Source of the DNA: Candidatus Thermochlorobacter aerophilus
Lineage (GTDB): Bacteria; Bacteroidota; Chlorobiia; Chlorobiales; Thermochlorobacteraceae
Length of the DNA: 64,000 nucleotides
Assembly: GCA_002794105.1 (NCBI GenBank)
Contig: PHFL01000049.1
Coordinates: 38,226-102,225 of the forward strand
Reading direction: 5' to 3'
Shown here: one piece after another, positions 35,273-45,437 of the stretch
How the letters are laid out: every line of letters starts with the position of its first letter
How positions within the stretch are numbered: the first letter of the stretch is position 1
Position numbers and translations under genes: made by a program
Notes under the pieces: generated by a model
Told to the model about the DNA's origin: nothing
Database searches by the model: none
Seen by the model: only the letters and a program-made list of their open reading frames with translations

Positions 35273-36562
35273 ATGGCTCACAGCATTCCTGTCTGGTCAC
35301 TTACACCATTTGTGCTAATGCTTAGTGCAATTGCCGTATTTCCTTTAACATTCAATCACTGGTGGGAACACAATCGCAATAAACTGATTGTGGCCGTTGT
35401 GCTGTCGGTCCCAGCTGCAATTTACCTCATTGCTGCAGGGCATTGGCACGAATTAGAACATGCCCTGATTTTTGACTATGTGCCGTTTGTGGTGCTATTG
35501 GGTGCGCTGTTTGTTATCACAGGCGGTATTCGAGTAACGGGTGATATTGAGGCAAAGCCAATTATCAATACGGCTTTCATTGGAATAGGTACAGTGCTGG
35601 CATCGTTGATTGGCACAACGGGAGCGGCAACACTGCTGATTCGTCCGATTTTGCAAACCAACAAAGAGCGCATCTTCAAAGCCCATACAGTGCTATTTTT
35701 CATTGGGGCGGTGGCAAATTGTGGTGGATTGCTAACCCCGCTGGGTGACCCACCACTTTTCATTCTTTATCTGCGCGGCGTGCCGTTTGATTGGTTTCTG
35801 CAACTCTTGCCACAATGGGCAATGGTCAATCTACTCCTGCTGGTGATTTATTTTGGTGTAGATACCTACTTCTATGACAAAGAGCCAATTGAAGCTATTC
35901 GGCGCGATATTACAGAGATTACGCCAATTCGCATTCGTGGCGGATTGAATTTTGTGTGGCTGCTGGGCGTCGTGCTATCGGTGGCCTACTTAAATGAGCA
36001 GTATATTCCAACCTTCAAGGAAGTGCCTGCAGCAAAGTTTGTGCGAGAAATCATCATTGCAGGGTTGGCAGCACTTTCGTTCTACACCACACCACGAGAG
36101 ATTCGCGAAGGCAATAACTTTACATGGGCACCAATTCAAGAAGTTGCCTATCTTTTTCTTGGCATCTTTATCACAATGGTGCCATGTGTGATGTATCTTG
36201 AAACCAATGCCCAATCGCTCGGCGTCAGCACAACACCGCAGTTCTACTACACCACAGGAGCCCTTAGTGCTGTGCTGGATAATACCCCTACAGCACTCAC
36301 TTTCTACTCACTAGCAGTAGGGTTGGCAATGAATGCGCCAAACATGGTGGCAAGTGTACCTGAGGATATTCTGAAATCTATCTCCGTGGCAGCCGTGTTC
36401 TTCGGCAGCCTCACCTACATTGGCAATGGTCCGAACTTTATGATAAAAGCTGTAGCCGAAGAAAACGGTGTAAAAATGCCAGATTTTTTTGCCTACATCT
36501 ATAAATTTTCTTTGGTTGTACTGCTACCGATTTTCGTGATTGTGCAAATCATCTTTTTCTAA
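35273..36562 (+). CDS. NhaD/ArsB-type sodium:proton antiporter
   Basis: A 429-residue inner-membrane transporter of the ion-transporter superfamily (NhaD/ArsB/CitM-like), with about 11-12 membrane helices. It contains the twin repeat features TTGAATLLIRPILQ and LDNTPTALTFYSLA, whose unwound, polar helix breaks hold ion-binding residues, and ANCGGLLTPLGDPPLF. The likely role is Na+/H+ exchange, though related proteins move citrate or arsenite. The pteridine-reductase-like gene starts one base after its stop. Confidence 0.85.
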   Translation: MAHSIPVWSLTPFVLMLSAIAVFPLTFNHWWEHNRNKLIVAVVLSVPAAIYLIAAGHWHELEHALIFDYVPFVVLLGALFVITGGIRVTGDIEAKPIINTAFIGIGTVLASLIGTTGAATLLIRPILQTNKERIFKAHTVLFFIGAVANCGGLLTPLGDPPLFILYLRGVPFDWFLQLLPQWAMVNLLLLVIYFGVDTYFYDKEPIEAIRRDITEITPIRIRGGLNFVWLLGVVLSVAYLNEQYIPTFKEVPAAKFVREIIIAGLAALSFYTTPREIREGNNFTWAPIQEVAYLFLGIFITMVPCVMYLETNAQSLGVSTTPQFYYTTGALSAVLDNTPTALTFYSLAVGLAMNAPNMVASVPEDILKSISVAAVFFGSLTYIGNGPNFMIKAVAEENGVKMPDFFAYIYKFSLVVLLPIFVIVQIIFF

Positions 36563-37303
36563 ATGCCGGAGACTGCCGAGGAAAAAGTTTGTTTTATTAC
36601 AGGCGCATCAGGTCGTCTCGGAAAAGCCATGGCATTGGCACTGGCACAGCGTGGCTATGCGGTCTGCTTCACCTACCGCACTTCGCTTCTGGAAGCGCGT
36701 CAGACACTCAAAGAGTTGCGTCAGTATTCCCCGCGGTCTCAGATGGTGCGCTGCGATATTGCAAAAGTGCGCTCAATTGAGAGAGCATTCAAGTTCTTTG
36801 AACGCCGCTTTTCTCGCTTAGACCTCTGCATTACCAACGCCTCAAACTTTTTCCCAACACCTTTGCCAAACGTCAGCGAAAAAGACTGGGACAGCCTGGT
36901 CGATACTAATCTCAAAGGAACTTTTTTCACGATGCAATATGCAGCACAAGTGATGATAAAGCAGCCGTTTTGCGCGCGCATCATCACCATGGCAGATGTC
37001 GCCGCCGAATTGGTCTGGCGACGCTACGCCCCCTACACCGTATCAAAGGCAGGTGTAGTGCATCTAACCAGAATCTTCGCAAAAGAATTTGCCCCAAAAA
37101 TTCTCGTCAATGCCATTGCGCCGGGCACTATACTCCTACACCCTGAGCGCGATAAACAGTATGAGCGGGAAATTCTTCAAAAAATTCCACTCAAACGCTT
37201 GGGCAAGCCTGAAGATGTGGTAAAAGCAATGCTCTTCCTTGCAGAAAGTGACTATGTGACAGGACAAGTTGTAACAGTCGACGGCGGACGAATGCTGTAT
37301 TAA
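36563..37303 (+). CDS. SDR oxidoreductase, pteridine reductase-like
   Basis: A 246-residue short-chain dehydrogenase with the dinucleotide loop TGASGRLGKA and the helix YAPYTVSKAG holding Tyr158 and Lys162. The usual catalytic serine is replaced by aspartate (MADVAA, Asp145), as in pteridine reductases (PTR1) and FolM. This suggests reduction of a dihydropteridine or dihydrofolate rather than a general alcohol. The C-terminus VTGQVVTVDGG is typical. It is cytoplasmic and directly follows the antiporter, so it is probably cotranscribed. Confidence 0.8.
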   Translation: MPETAEEKVCFITGASGRLGKAMALALAQRGYAVCFTYRTSLLEARQTLKELRQYSPRSQMVRCDIAKVRSIERAFKFFERRFSRLDLCITNASNFFPTPLPNVSEKDWDSLVDTNLKGTFFTMQYAAQVMIKQPFCARIITMADVAAELVWRRYAPYTVSKAGVVHLTRIFAKEFAPKILVNAIAPGTILLHPERDKQYEREILQKIPLKRLGKPEDVVKAMLFLAESDYVTGQVVTVDGGRMLY

Positions 37304-37342
37304 CAAGCAGAAGCAAGGGGCGCTGTGTGGACTCTGCAGAGC

Positions 37343-37906
37343 CTAAGAAAAGACCAGCTGGCGTTCATGCTGGCTTAGCACCTTCCATTTTCCGACAGGC
37401 AGATTGCCAAGAGAAAAGTTGCCAATCTGGATACGAATCAGGCGCAAAGTCGGATGCCCAATTGCCGCCGTCATCCGACGCACTTGACGATTTTTGCCCT
37501 CAATGAGCTCGAGAGCAATCCACGCTGTTGGCACCGTTCGCCGGTAACGAATAGGCGGCACACGCGGCGGAAAAGGAGGCTCTTCAGTGAGCAAGAACGC
37601 ACGACAGGGAAGCGTCTTATACCCACCAATCACCACACCGCGCTCTAATTCTGCCAAAGCCTCTGGCGTAGGAATGCGCTCCACTTGCGCATAATACACC
37701 CGGCGATGCGCCGCCGAAGGGTCCAAAAGCTTTTTGTTCAAATGCCCTTCATCAGTGAGCAAAAGCAACCCTTCTGAATCAGCATCCAAACGACCAAGCG
37801 GATAGACATTTTTAGGAAAACCAAACTCTGCAAGCGTGCGATGACGCGAGCCATTGGGGGTGAACTGCGAAAGCGTGCCATATGGTTTGTGGAACGCAAT
37901 GAGCAT
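37343..37906 (-). CDS. RsuA/RluE-family pseudouridine synthase
   Basis: A 187-residue enzyme that isomerises uridine to pseudouridine in rRNA. The catalytic aspartate lies in GRLDADSEGLLLLTDEG, and the C-terminal motif EGKNRQVRRMTAAIGHPTLRLIRIQIG is the RsuA-family signature. It has no S4 domain and is small, so it is closest to RluE (23S rRNA). Cytoplasmic. It starts 10 bp after the trpB stop on the same strand, so the pair may be cotranscribed. Confidence 0.9.
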   Translation of the reverse strand: MLIAFHKPYGTLSQFTPNGSRHRTLAEFGFPKNVYPLGRLDADSEGLLLLTDEGHLNKKLLDPSAAHRRVYYAQVERIPTPEALAELERGVVIGGYKTLPCRAFLLTEEPPFPPRVPPIRYRRTVPTAWIALELIEGKNRQVRRMTAAIGHPTLRLIRIQIGNFSLGNLPVGKWKVLSQHERQLVFS

Positions 37907-37915
37907 GCAATGCCA

Positions 37916-39121
37916 TCACATCATGTTGAAGTATTTCATGATGGTGTTAAGGTCTTTATCCCCACGCCCTGAAAGGCAAACGACAACTATCTCATCACGC
38001 TTCATCTGCGGTGCAACTTGAATAGCGTAATGAACGGCATGTGCAGTTTCAAGCGCGCAAATAATGCCTTCAGTGTGAGCCAACACTTTAAGCGCCTGCA
38101 TAGCTTCATCGTCGGTGGCGCAGACATAGCGAACAAGACCCAAATCTTTCAGATAACTATGCTCTGGACCGACGCCGGGGTAATCGAGCCCAGCAGAAAT
38201 GGAGTGAGCCAACTCAACCTGCCCATCTTCAGTTTGCAAAAGATACATCATGGCGCCATGCAAGACGCCGGGCTTGCCTTTGGTGAGCGTTGCTGCATGG
38301 CGTTTGTCTAAACCTTCGCCTGCCGCTTCTACACCAACGAGTTTGACCGTGTCGGTATCATCCAAGAAGGGATAAAACATGCCAATAGCATTGGAGCCGC
38401 CACCTACGCAAGCTACAATGAGATTCGGCAATCTGCCCTCAAGTTCTAAAATCTGCTGGCGCGTCTCGGTGCCAATGATGCTTTGGAAATCGCGCACCAT
38501 CATCGGATAGGGATGCATGCCCACCACTGAGCCAATGATGTAGAACGTATCGTCAGGATTTGTTACCCAATCGCGGATAGCTTCGCTGGTTGCATCTTTG
38601 AGCGTCTTACTGCCTGACGAGACGGGGACGACGGTTGCGCCCAGAAGTTTCATGCGTGCCACATTTGGCGCCTGACGCACGATGTCTTCTTCGCCCATAT
38701 ACACCACACATGGTAAGCCAAAACGCGCACAGACCGTAGCCGTTGCAACACCATGCTGACCTGCACCAGTTTCTGCAATGATGCGGCGTTTGCCCATGCG
38801 CCGCGCCAGAAGCACTTGTCCCAGCGCATTGTTGATTTTGTGCGCACCAGTATGACAGAGGTCTTCTCGCTTCAGATAAATTTTGGCACCACCAAGCGTT
38901 TCAGTCAGACGTTTGGCAAAGTAAAGCGGCGTAGGACGCCCAACAAAGTGTTTGAGCATGTCGTTAAACTCTGCCCAAAATGTAGGGTCGCTTTTGGCAC
39001 AAGCATATTCGCGCTCTAAATCTTCGGCATTCTTGATGAGCGTTTCGGGAACAAACTTACCACCGTAAATGCCGAAATGCCCACGCGCATCAGGCGCATG
39101 ATAAGAAAGCAATTGTGGCAT
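37916..39121 (-). CDS. trpB: Tryptophan synthase beta chain
   Basis: Condenses indole and serine to tryptophan as part of the alpha2beta2 complex, in the cytoplasm. The 401-residue chain shows GKFVPETL, the PLP lysine in [25 protein letters not shown], the phosphate loop [13 protein letters not shown], and a C-terminal LSGRGDKDL. The start at 39121 (MPQLLSYH) fits the family; an upstream in-frame ATG at 39199 would overlap the divergent promoter region. trpA and the other trp genes are not in the window. Confidence 0.95.
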   Translation of the reverse strand: MPQLLSYHAPDARGHFGIYGGKFVPETLIKNAEDLEREYACAKSDPTFWAEFNDMLKHFVGRPTPLYFAKRLTETLGGAKIYLKREDLCHTGAHKINNALGQVLLARRMGKRRIIAETGAGQHGVATATVCARFGLPCVVYMGEEDIVRQAPNVARMKLLGATVVPVSSGSKTLKDATSEAIRDWVTNPDDTFYIIGSVVGMHPYPMMVRDFQSIIGTETRQQILELEGRLPNLIVACVGGGSNAIGMFYPFLDDTDTVKLVGVEAAGEGLDKRHAATLTKGKPGVLHGAMMYLLQTEDGQVELAHSISAGLDYPGVGPEHSYLKDLGLVRYVCATDDEAMQALKVLAHTEGIICALETAHAVHYAIQVAPQMKRDEIVVVCLSGRGDKDLNTIMKYFNMM

Positions 39122-39160
39122 CGCAGAAAAACAAGTTACATTAGCTAAAAACTCACTAAA

Positions 39161-39168
39161 CAAATCTA
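39161..39168 (-). promoter_or_regulatory. Possible TAnnTTTG promoter box for trpB
   Basis: TAGATTTG on the minus strand exactly fits the box, 40 bp upstream of the ATG at 39121, in the gap between trpB and pyrF. Confidence 0.35.
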
Positions 39169-39209
39169 CAAAGTGCAAATCAATCTTAGCACTCTTCAAA
39201 ACAGTTCAA

Positions 39210-40043
39210 ATGCACGAAATGATACAAGCGCAGCTCAACCAGCACATTGCACAAAAGCGTTCTTGGCTATGTGTAGGCTTAGACCCAGATATGGAAAAAA
39301 TTCCTTCACTATTTTTGAGTTGCCAAAATCCTGTGTTGGAATTTACACGCGCAGTGGTCAGAGCCACTGCAGAATGGGCGGTTGCCTATAAGCCTAACTT
39401 GGCGTTCTATGAAGTCTTGGGTCGGCAAGGATTGTCTGCACTGGAAACCTTGATGCACGAACTGCCTAAAGATGCTATCACGATTGCTGATGCAAAGCGT
39501 GCCGATATTGGCAATACTTCACGCCTGTATGCAAAAGCCTTTTTTGAGACTTGGGGCTTCGATGCCGTAACCGTGCCGCCGTATATGGGTTACGACTCCA
39601 TTGAACCATTTCTGGCATACGCAAACAAACTGACATTTATCCTGTGCTTGACTTCCAACCGTGGGGCAGAAGATTTTGAAGAACAGCTGATGCAAAGTGG
39701 CGAGCGACTCTATGAAATGGTGCTGAGCAAAGCAAAAGAGTGGAATCGGTTGGGCAATGTCGGAGTTGTGGCTGGCGCAACTCGCCCTGAAGCCTTGCAA
39801 GCGATTCGTCAAAGAGTGCCAGAGATGTGTCTGTTGGTGCCGGGCGTAGGCGCACAGGGCGGTGCGCTCCGTGAAGCCGTGCGTTACAGCGTAGATACCA
39901 AGCAAGCGTCAGCAGTCATCAACATCGGGCGCACGCTCATTTATCCTGACGGCGAGTTTGAAAGCATATCCGCTTTCGAGCAAGCCGTCGCAAAAAAAGC
40001 GCAAGAGTTTGTCAATCAAATGCGCCATGCCGTTCTGCAATGA
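39210..40043 (+). CDS. pyrF: Orotidine 5'-phosphate decarboxylase (type 2)
   Basis: The last step of UMP synthesis: decarboxylates OMP in the cytoplasm. The 277-residue length fits the long type 2 form. The active-site motif is DAKRADIGNTS, and the N-terminal LCVGLDPDMEKIP segment and VVAGATRPE/VPGVGAQGG loops are typical. It is divergent from trpB. The start is the ATG at 39210. Confidence 0.95.
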   Translation: MHEMIQAQLNQHIAQKRSWLCVGLDPDMEKIPSLFLSCQNPVLEFTRAVVRATAEWAVAYKPNLAFYEVLGRQGLSALETLMHELPKDAITIADAKRADIGNTSRLYAKAFFETWGFDAVTVPPYMGYDSIEPFLAYANKLTFILCLTSNRGAEDFEEQLMQSGERLYEMVLSKAKEWNRLGNVGVVAGATRPEALQAIRQRVPEMCLLVPGVGAQGGALREAVRYSVDTKQASAVINIGRTLIYPDGEFESISAFEQAVAKKAQEFVNQMRHAVLQ

Positions 40044-40129
40044 AATGCAAACTTCAGCTGGCGAAGTTTTGATTTTTCTTTCCCAAGCATTTTGTGTTAC
40101 TTGCACGCCGTTTTCAGCATCACCTAAAA

Positions 40130-42112
40130 ATGTTTAGCGTCTATCGCAACATCTTCATACACTACATTCTCCGACGAAATTGGTTTGCACTCAAAGAGCG
40201 ACTTGCGCCGCAACGCTATGCCGATAAAGACTTCTTCAAGCTCTTTGCCAATGCGCCCGATACGCCCGAAGCATTCCTTGCCTACTTCATGCGCAGCACG
40301 CGCTACAGCTTCTTTTTCAGTTCCGCTAACCGCAAAGAATTCTTTTTGCAATTGCTCTGGCGCCTGCATCCACAAACTGAACTTGTCATGCAGGCTGAAA
40401 AAATCATGCGAGGCAAAATTTCACTACTGGGCACCGAACACCACTTCACAGATGGCTGGGATTGGCACTTGGATTGGAAAAGCATGCACCGCTTCGATGC
40501 AAAGCAATTCTACACCCGCCTCCCCAAAGCAGTGCATCAAGCCGATGTGAAACTGCCTTGGGAACTTTCACGATTCAACTTGGTCTGGACACTGGGCAAA
40601 GCATACTGGACAACAAATCGCACGGCCTACAAGGAAAGATTCATAGAACTTGTCAAAGATTGGCAGAGCAACAATCCGTTTTGTTACGGCATCAACTGGG
40701 CAAATGCGATGGAAGTGGCGCTGCGCACAGCAAACTGGATAGCAGGCTTTTACTTTTTCAGCGATGAGCAAGACGACCCTACATTTTGGATTGAATTTCT
40801 CAAGTTGCTCTTTCAGCATGGCACCTACATCGAGCACAATCTTGAATACACGCGCCGCAGTGGCAATCATCTCATTGCAGATGCCGTGGGCTTGTTGATG
40901 CTGGGATTTTTCTTCAAACAAAGTGTGCCAGCGCAAAAGTGGATAGCACTCGCTAAAAAAATTTTGGAAGAAGAAATCTTAAGGCAAACCTACAGCGATG
41001 GCATGGATTACGAAATGAGCTTGGCGTATCACTGCTTTGTAAGCGAAATGTTGCTATCGGCGCTAATTCTGGCACACATCAACAAATCGCCATTCTCGGA
41101 AGCATTTAAGGCACGGCTTGAAAAAATGTTTGAACTTGTGCTCTACTGCCTGAAGCCAGACGGCAAACTGCCGCTCATTGGCGATAGTGACGACGGAAAG
41201 CTGTTCTGGTTCAATAGCGAAAGCGATTACAACACTCGGTCTGATTTGCTTGCCACTGCCAGCATAGTCTTCAACCGCAGCGATTTTAAGGCAGCCGCAC
41301 AGCAATTTTCTGAACATGCACTCTGGCACTTGGGCATCGAAGGCTGGGAAAACTTTCAGCGCCTGCCCTCTAACGCACCGCCACTTGAATCAAAATTATT
41401 TGAACAGAGTCAACTTGCCGTGCTGCGAACAAAAAACATGCACTTGGTAATTGACGCAGGCGAACTGGGCAAACGCGGCTGGGGCGGACACGGACACAAC
41501 GACACATTTTCCTTCGAGCTGTTTTTCAATGGAGCTACATTTATCACCGACTCTGGCACATACTGCTACACAGCCGATAGAACACTGCGCAACCGCTTCC
41601 GCTCTACACGCGCACACAACACCGTGATGATTGATGGCATTGAACTCGCAGAATTTGCCGGAGATTTCAAAATCAAGAAAGACAACACACAGCCAAAAAT
41701 CATCAAGTGGGAGTCTTCGCCCGAGCGAGATGAACTTGTCGTGGAGCATTATGCTTACACTGTCTTGAAAAATCCCATAACACACCGCCGAAGCATTGTG
41801 CTGGAGAAAACAACGGACGAATGCATCATAACCGATGCGCTGTTCGGAAAAGGTCAACATGTAGCAGAGCTTTACTTGCATGTTGCACCAGATGTTCGCA
41901 TCACGGAACAAACAAACGGAAAGTACATGCTCGAACATAGTGAAACCCAAACTTGTCTCACGCTGTGTCTTCAAGGGGCAGACCGCCTTGTACTTGAGCC
42001 ATGTGAAATTGCGCCACGCTATGGTGTATTGGAGCGGAGCCTACGACTGAGGGCAGAAAAAGAATTTGCAAACGAGATGCAAATTCAAGTGAGAATTTCA
42101 AAAGAAAACTAA
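40130..42112 (+). CDS. Heparinase II/III-family protein
   Basis: A 660-residue polysaccharide lyase-like protein. The N-terminal about 350 residues form an alpha/alpha toroid (AMEVALRTANWIAGFYFF, YTRRSGNHLIADAVGLLMLG, YEMSLAYHCFVSEMLLSA) and the C-terminal half is a beta-sandwich with the family signature WGGHGHNDTFSFELFFNG. No signal peptide is seen. It may act in exopolysaccharide or capsule metabolism. A GTG at 40094 is an alternative start. The LptD gene begins just after it, so both may relate to the cell surface. Confidence 0.85.
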   Translation: MFSVYRNIFIHYILRRNWFALKERLAPQRYADKDFFKLFANAPDTPEAFLAYFMRSTRYSFFFSSANRKEFFLQLLWRLHPQTELVMQAEKIMRGKISLLGTEHHFTDGWDWHLDWKSMHRFDAKQFYTRLPKAVHQADVKLPWELSRFNLVWTLGKAYWTTNRTAYKERFIELVKDWQSNNPFCYGINWANAMEVALRTANWIAGFYFFSDEQDDPTFWIEFLKLLFQHGTYIEHNLEYTRRSGNHLIADAVGLLMLGFFFKQSVPAQKWIALAKKILEEEILRQTYSDGMDYEMSLAYHCFVSEMLLSALILAHINKSPFSEAFKARLEKMFELVLYCLKPDGKLPLIGDSDDGKLFWFNSESDYNTRSDLLATASIVFNRSDFKAAAQQFSEHALWHLGIEGWENFQRLPSNAPPLESKLFEQSQLAVLRTKNMHLVIDAGELGKRGWGGHGHNDTFSFELFFNGATFITDSGTYCYTADRTLRNRFRSTRAHNTVMIDGIELAEFAGDFKIKKDNTQPKIIKWESSPERDELVVEHYAYTVLKNPITHRRSIVLEKTTDECIITDALFGKGQHVAELYLHVAPDVRITEQTNGKYMLEHSETQTCLTLCLQGADRLVLEPCEIAPRYGVLERSLRLRAEKEFANEMQIQVRISKEN

Positions 42113-42142
42113 ACTTTGCTGAGAGAGTCTGTAGAGAAGCAA

Positions 42143-45100
42143 ATGAGAGCCTCTTTGCACGTTTTGCTCACACGCACCATTCTGCTGTGCCTTAGCCTGT
42201 GGATAGCCGCTTGTGGCACGACAAATGTACAAGGCTCCAAGATAGCGGCGCCATCAGCCGACTCACTTGGGCGCGCACTTCCGGCAGATTCATTGAAGGG
42301 AGCAGATGTTGGGCGCGTGAAGGCAGATACATCAAGCGAGGTTCAAAAGCAATCCGTGCAACGGAGTCCTTCAGCTAATGATGAGAGTGCTGTGCCGCGT
42401 CAGCCCGCATCACCAAGCCCGGAGAAAAGTCAGGCACAAAAACAGCTTAGCGATAGCAGTGCCGCAGTAAGGCTACCCAAAAAAGGAGCTAAAACAAAAG
42501 AATTACAAAGCGATAGTGTGCGTCCGCTCAAGATTCAAAAACCAGCGGAAGTGGTGCGAGAAAAACCGCTTCCGCCAGCCGAGCGACGGCGCATTGACAG
42601 AGCCAAGCGCTTTGCAATACTGCCACTGCCGCCACCGAAGTTAGAATTCATTGCCGATAGCATTCGCTTGGGCATCAAGCCCATTGGCAGGGAAATTTTT
42701 GGAAGACCTACGCTGGCAATTTTGGATTCGCTGGAGTCGATTGAAATCGCCAAACTGCGTGAAGGCGAGTTGGATACCATTGTCTTTTACACGGCTAAAG
42801 ACTCGGTCGTGTTTGATTTGGAAACAAAAGAAATTGAGCTATACGGCGAAGTAAAAATTGATTACCAAGATTTTCGGCTACTGGCGCCTGAAGTGGTGCT
42901 CAAGCCCGAAAGCTACACCATCACGGCAAAAAGTTTGTATGATGAGCAAGGCGAGCCCATCAAGAACCCGAAGTTCCGAGATGCCACTGGAGAATACGAT
43001 GCGGAAACCATGTCATACAACTTCAAAACCAAGCGTGGCAAGGTCAAGTATGTGGAGACGGTCATCGACAACGGCATCTATCGCGGGGCAACCATCAAGC
43101 GCCAACCAACTGGCGAACTCAATGTGCAAGATGCGTTTTACACCACGTGCGACCATCCCAATCCGCACTTTTTCTTCTATTGCCGAGAGATGAAAATCAT
43201 TCCCGGAGACCGAGTCATTGCGCGTCCAGTAGTGCTCTACATTGAAGATGTGCCTGTATTTGTTTTGCCTTTTGCATTTTTCCCTTCACGGGCTGGGCGC
43301 TCGTCAGGCATTATTGTGCCACGCTATGGGCGAGACAATTTCAAGGGCTGGAACTTTGCGCAAGGCGGCTATTACTTTGCAATTAACGACTACATGGATG
43401 CGCGCATCGTCGGCGATATTGGCTTTCGTGGCAGCTGGCGCTTGGGCGGCGCCTTGCGCTACATCAAACGCTATGAATTTCAGGGCATTTTCACCACAGA
43501 GTTCGAGCGCCAACTCTTCAACGAAGCCGGCGACCCAGACTTCCGACAAAATGATGTATGGAACATGGCAATTCAACATTCACATACATTTGACCCAACC
43601 ATGTCGCTCTCGGTCAATCTCAACTTCGTGAGCGGCAATCAATTTAGTCTGCAAACATTTAACCCGCAGAACATTCTTAGCCAGCAAGCGACCTCAAACG
43701 CCAGCTTTCAAAAAACCTTCGGTGAAAATGAACGCACCATCAACATTGGCTATCAACGCACACAAAATTTGCGCGAAACAAACCTAACCAATAGCGTAAC
43801 ATTTGGGTTCAGTCAAATTCAATTCTTCCCGTTTCGCCCAAGAAAAAGCACAGGCAAAGGCTTCTTAGAGCAAATTGGACTTGCCCCAAATTTGACGCTT
43901 AGCGGTACCTACAACAACACCGACAGCACCTTTACCTCGAGCCTCAACGGCAACACCCAATTTGGGTTCAATATCCAGCAAGAAATTACGCAAGGCTTGC
44001 AATACACACTGGCGGCAAATGTGTCAGCGGTAGGTCAGTATCAGAATGCACAGCGCTTTGGAACATTTAACCCCGAACAAGAAAAATCTGGCATCCAAAT
44101 TCAATACCCGATTAACTTTTCGCTGGTCTTGCCGCGCTACACCACAAGTTTCAACTTTGGGCTGGCGCTAAACACAAACCTTGTCGACCGCACCATCACC
44201 AAATTTGTGAGCCCTTTCACACGCCGAGATACCACTGTGGAGACACGAGGGCTGTCAGGATTTACAACCTATTCGCTCTCGGCAGGAGTAAGCTCGCGCC
44301 TATTTGGCACGCTCTTTACGCCTTTTCTCGAAGATGTGATTGGGTTAAAAGCCGTGCGGCACACGGTGCAGCCAAACATCGCCTTTGTGTTCAGTCCCGA
44401 TTTTCAGCGTCCAGAGTTTGGCAATTTTGGCACCTTCATTGATGCGCAAGGACGAGAACAGCGATTTAATCGCTATGAACGTGCGCTCTTTAGCAGCGTG
44501 CCCGGCGCCAGCCAAGCCATCAATGTCAGTATGCAAAATATCTTTGAAATCAAGGTTGCAACGCTCGACACCACAAAAGCCATTGACGACCCAGCGCGCA
44601 ATGAAAAAGTCTTACAGGTGCTCAACTTGGGACTAAGCACCAGCTACAACTTTGCAGCCAATGAGTTCAATTTGGCACCGCTTTCCATCAATGCACAGAG
44701 CAACACGCTGGCACCGGCACTCTCACTCAATGGCTCGGCAACATTCGACTTTTACAGCTTCAATGATTCCACAGGGCAGCGCATCAATCGCTTTCTATGG
44801 AACGATGGCAAAGGCGTGCTGCGCCTGACACAAGCCACATTGCAGTTTTCAACCACTCTGGCTGGAGAGCGTCAGCGCAATCCAGAGCGGCAGACATTCG
44901 GTGCCGATACCACACAGCCACAATTGCAAAATGCCAGTGCAACCGTTTTACCAACCGATTTAGGCGGAGTAGCTTTGGGGCAAAATGTTGACTTTGATGT
45001 TCCATGGAACCTTGCCTTGAATGTGAATCTCAGTGCGACACAAACCAATCCGATTCAGCCGTTTGTGCTGGATGCAAACATCAGCGGACAACTTGCGATT

Positions 45101-45340
45101 ACACCGACGCCGAATTGGAAAGTCAGTGCTACAGCCGCCTATTCAGTGCGCGACCGCCGCTTCTTAGCGCCACAAATTCAAATCAATCGCGATTTTCATT
45201 GCTGGGAATTGAGTGCAAATTGGGTGCCTGTGGGACAGTTCTCAAGCATCTTTTTGCAAATCAATGTCAAAGCCCCGCAGTTGCGCGACATTCGCATCGA
45301 GCGGCGCGATACACCGCAAAATATCTTCTTTTCACCTTGA
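42143..45340 (+). CDS. lptD: LPS-assembly outer-membrane protein LptD-like
   Basis: A 1,065-residue protein that would insert LPS in the outer leaflet. A lipoprotein-like signal (LCLSLWIAAC) is followed by a Ser/Pro/Lys-rich disordered stretch to about residue 150. An OstA-like beta-jellyroll comes next (DTIVFYTAKDSVVFDLE, ELYGEVKIDYQDF, YTTCDHPNPHFFFYC), then the LptD signature FFPSRAGRSSGIIVPRYGR and a long barrel. The ATG at 42143 is preferred to the TTG at 42116. The heparinase-like gene ends 30 bp before this start, suggesting cotranscription. LptC is at 28010; other Lpt genes are not in view. Confidence 0.85.
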   Translation: MRASLHVLLTRTILLCLSLWIAACGTTNVQGSKIAAPSADSLGRALPADSLKGADVGRVKADTSSEVQKQSVQRSPSANDESAVPRQPASPSPEKSQAQKQLSDSSAAVRLPKKGAKTKELQSDSVRPLKIQKPAEVVREKPLPPAERRRIDRAKRFAILPLPPPKLEFIADSIRLGIKPIGREIFGRPTLAILDSLESIEIAKLREGELDTIVFYTAKDSVVFDLETKEIELYGEVKIDYQDFRLLAPEVVLKPESYTITAKSLYDEQGEPIKNPKFRDATGEYDAETMSYNFKTKRGKVKYVETVIDNGIYRGATIKRQPTGELNVQDAFYTTCDHPNPHFFFYCREMKIIPGDRVIARPVVLYIEDVPVFVLPFAFFPSRAGRSSGIIVPRYGRDNFKGWNFAQGGYYFAINDYMDARIVGDIGFRGSWRLGGALRYIKRYEFQGIFTTEFERQLFNEAGDPDFRQNDVWNMAIQHSHTFDPTMSLSVNLNFVSGNQFSLQTFNPQNILSQQATSNASFQKTFGENERTINIGYQRTQNLRETNLTNSVTFGFSQIQFFPFRPRKSTGKGFLEQIGLAPNLTLSGTYNNTDSTFTSSLNGNTQFGFNIQQEITQGLQYTLAANVSAVGQYQNAQRFGTFNPEQEKSGIQIQYPINFSLVLPRYTTSFNFGLALNTNLVDRTITKFVSPFTRRDTTVETRGLSGFTTYSLSAGVSSRLFGTLFTPFLEDVIGLKAVRHTVQPNIAFVFSPDFQRPEFGNFGTFIDAQGREQRFNRYERALFSSVPGASQAINVSMQNIFEIKVATLDTTKAIDDPARNEKVLQVLNLGLSTSYNFAANEFNLAPLSINAQSNTLAPALSLNGSATFDFYSFNDSTGQRINRFLWNDGKGVLRLTQATLQFSTTLAGERQRNPERQTFGADTTQPQLQNASATVLPTDLGGVALGQNVDFDVPWNLALNVNLSATQTNPIQPFVLDANISGQLAITPTPNWKVSATAAYSVRDRRFLAPQIQINRDFHCWELSANWVPVGQFSSIFLQINVKAPQLRDIRIERRDTPQNIFFSP

Positions 45341-45401
45341 GCCTTTTTGCATAAGGTTCAAGGCGCGTGAGGACAGGTGCTAAAGATGACCGCACATGTT
45401 G

Positions 45402-45409
45402 TATTTTTG
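45402..45409 (+). promoter_or_regulatory. Possible TAnnTTTG promoter box for queF
   Basis: TATTTTTG exactly fits the box, 28 bp upstream of the ATG at 45438. No -33 TTG is found. No preQ1 riboswitch structure was recognised in this leader. Confidence 0.35.
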
Positions 45410-45437
45410 TGCATCTAAACATCAACTTGCATGAGCC

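Noticed and set aside
37332..37341. CTCTGCAGAG palindrome between two convergent genes
   Set aside because: Too short, no T-run and no loop; not a credible terminator or site.
45340..45437. A preQ1 riboswitch ahead of queF
   Set aside because: The leader has no recognisable preQ1 aptamer structure; only a possible promoter box was seen.
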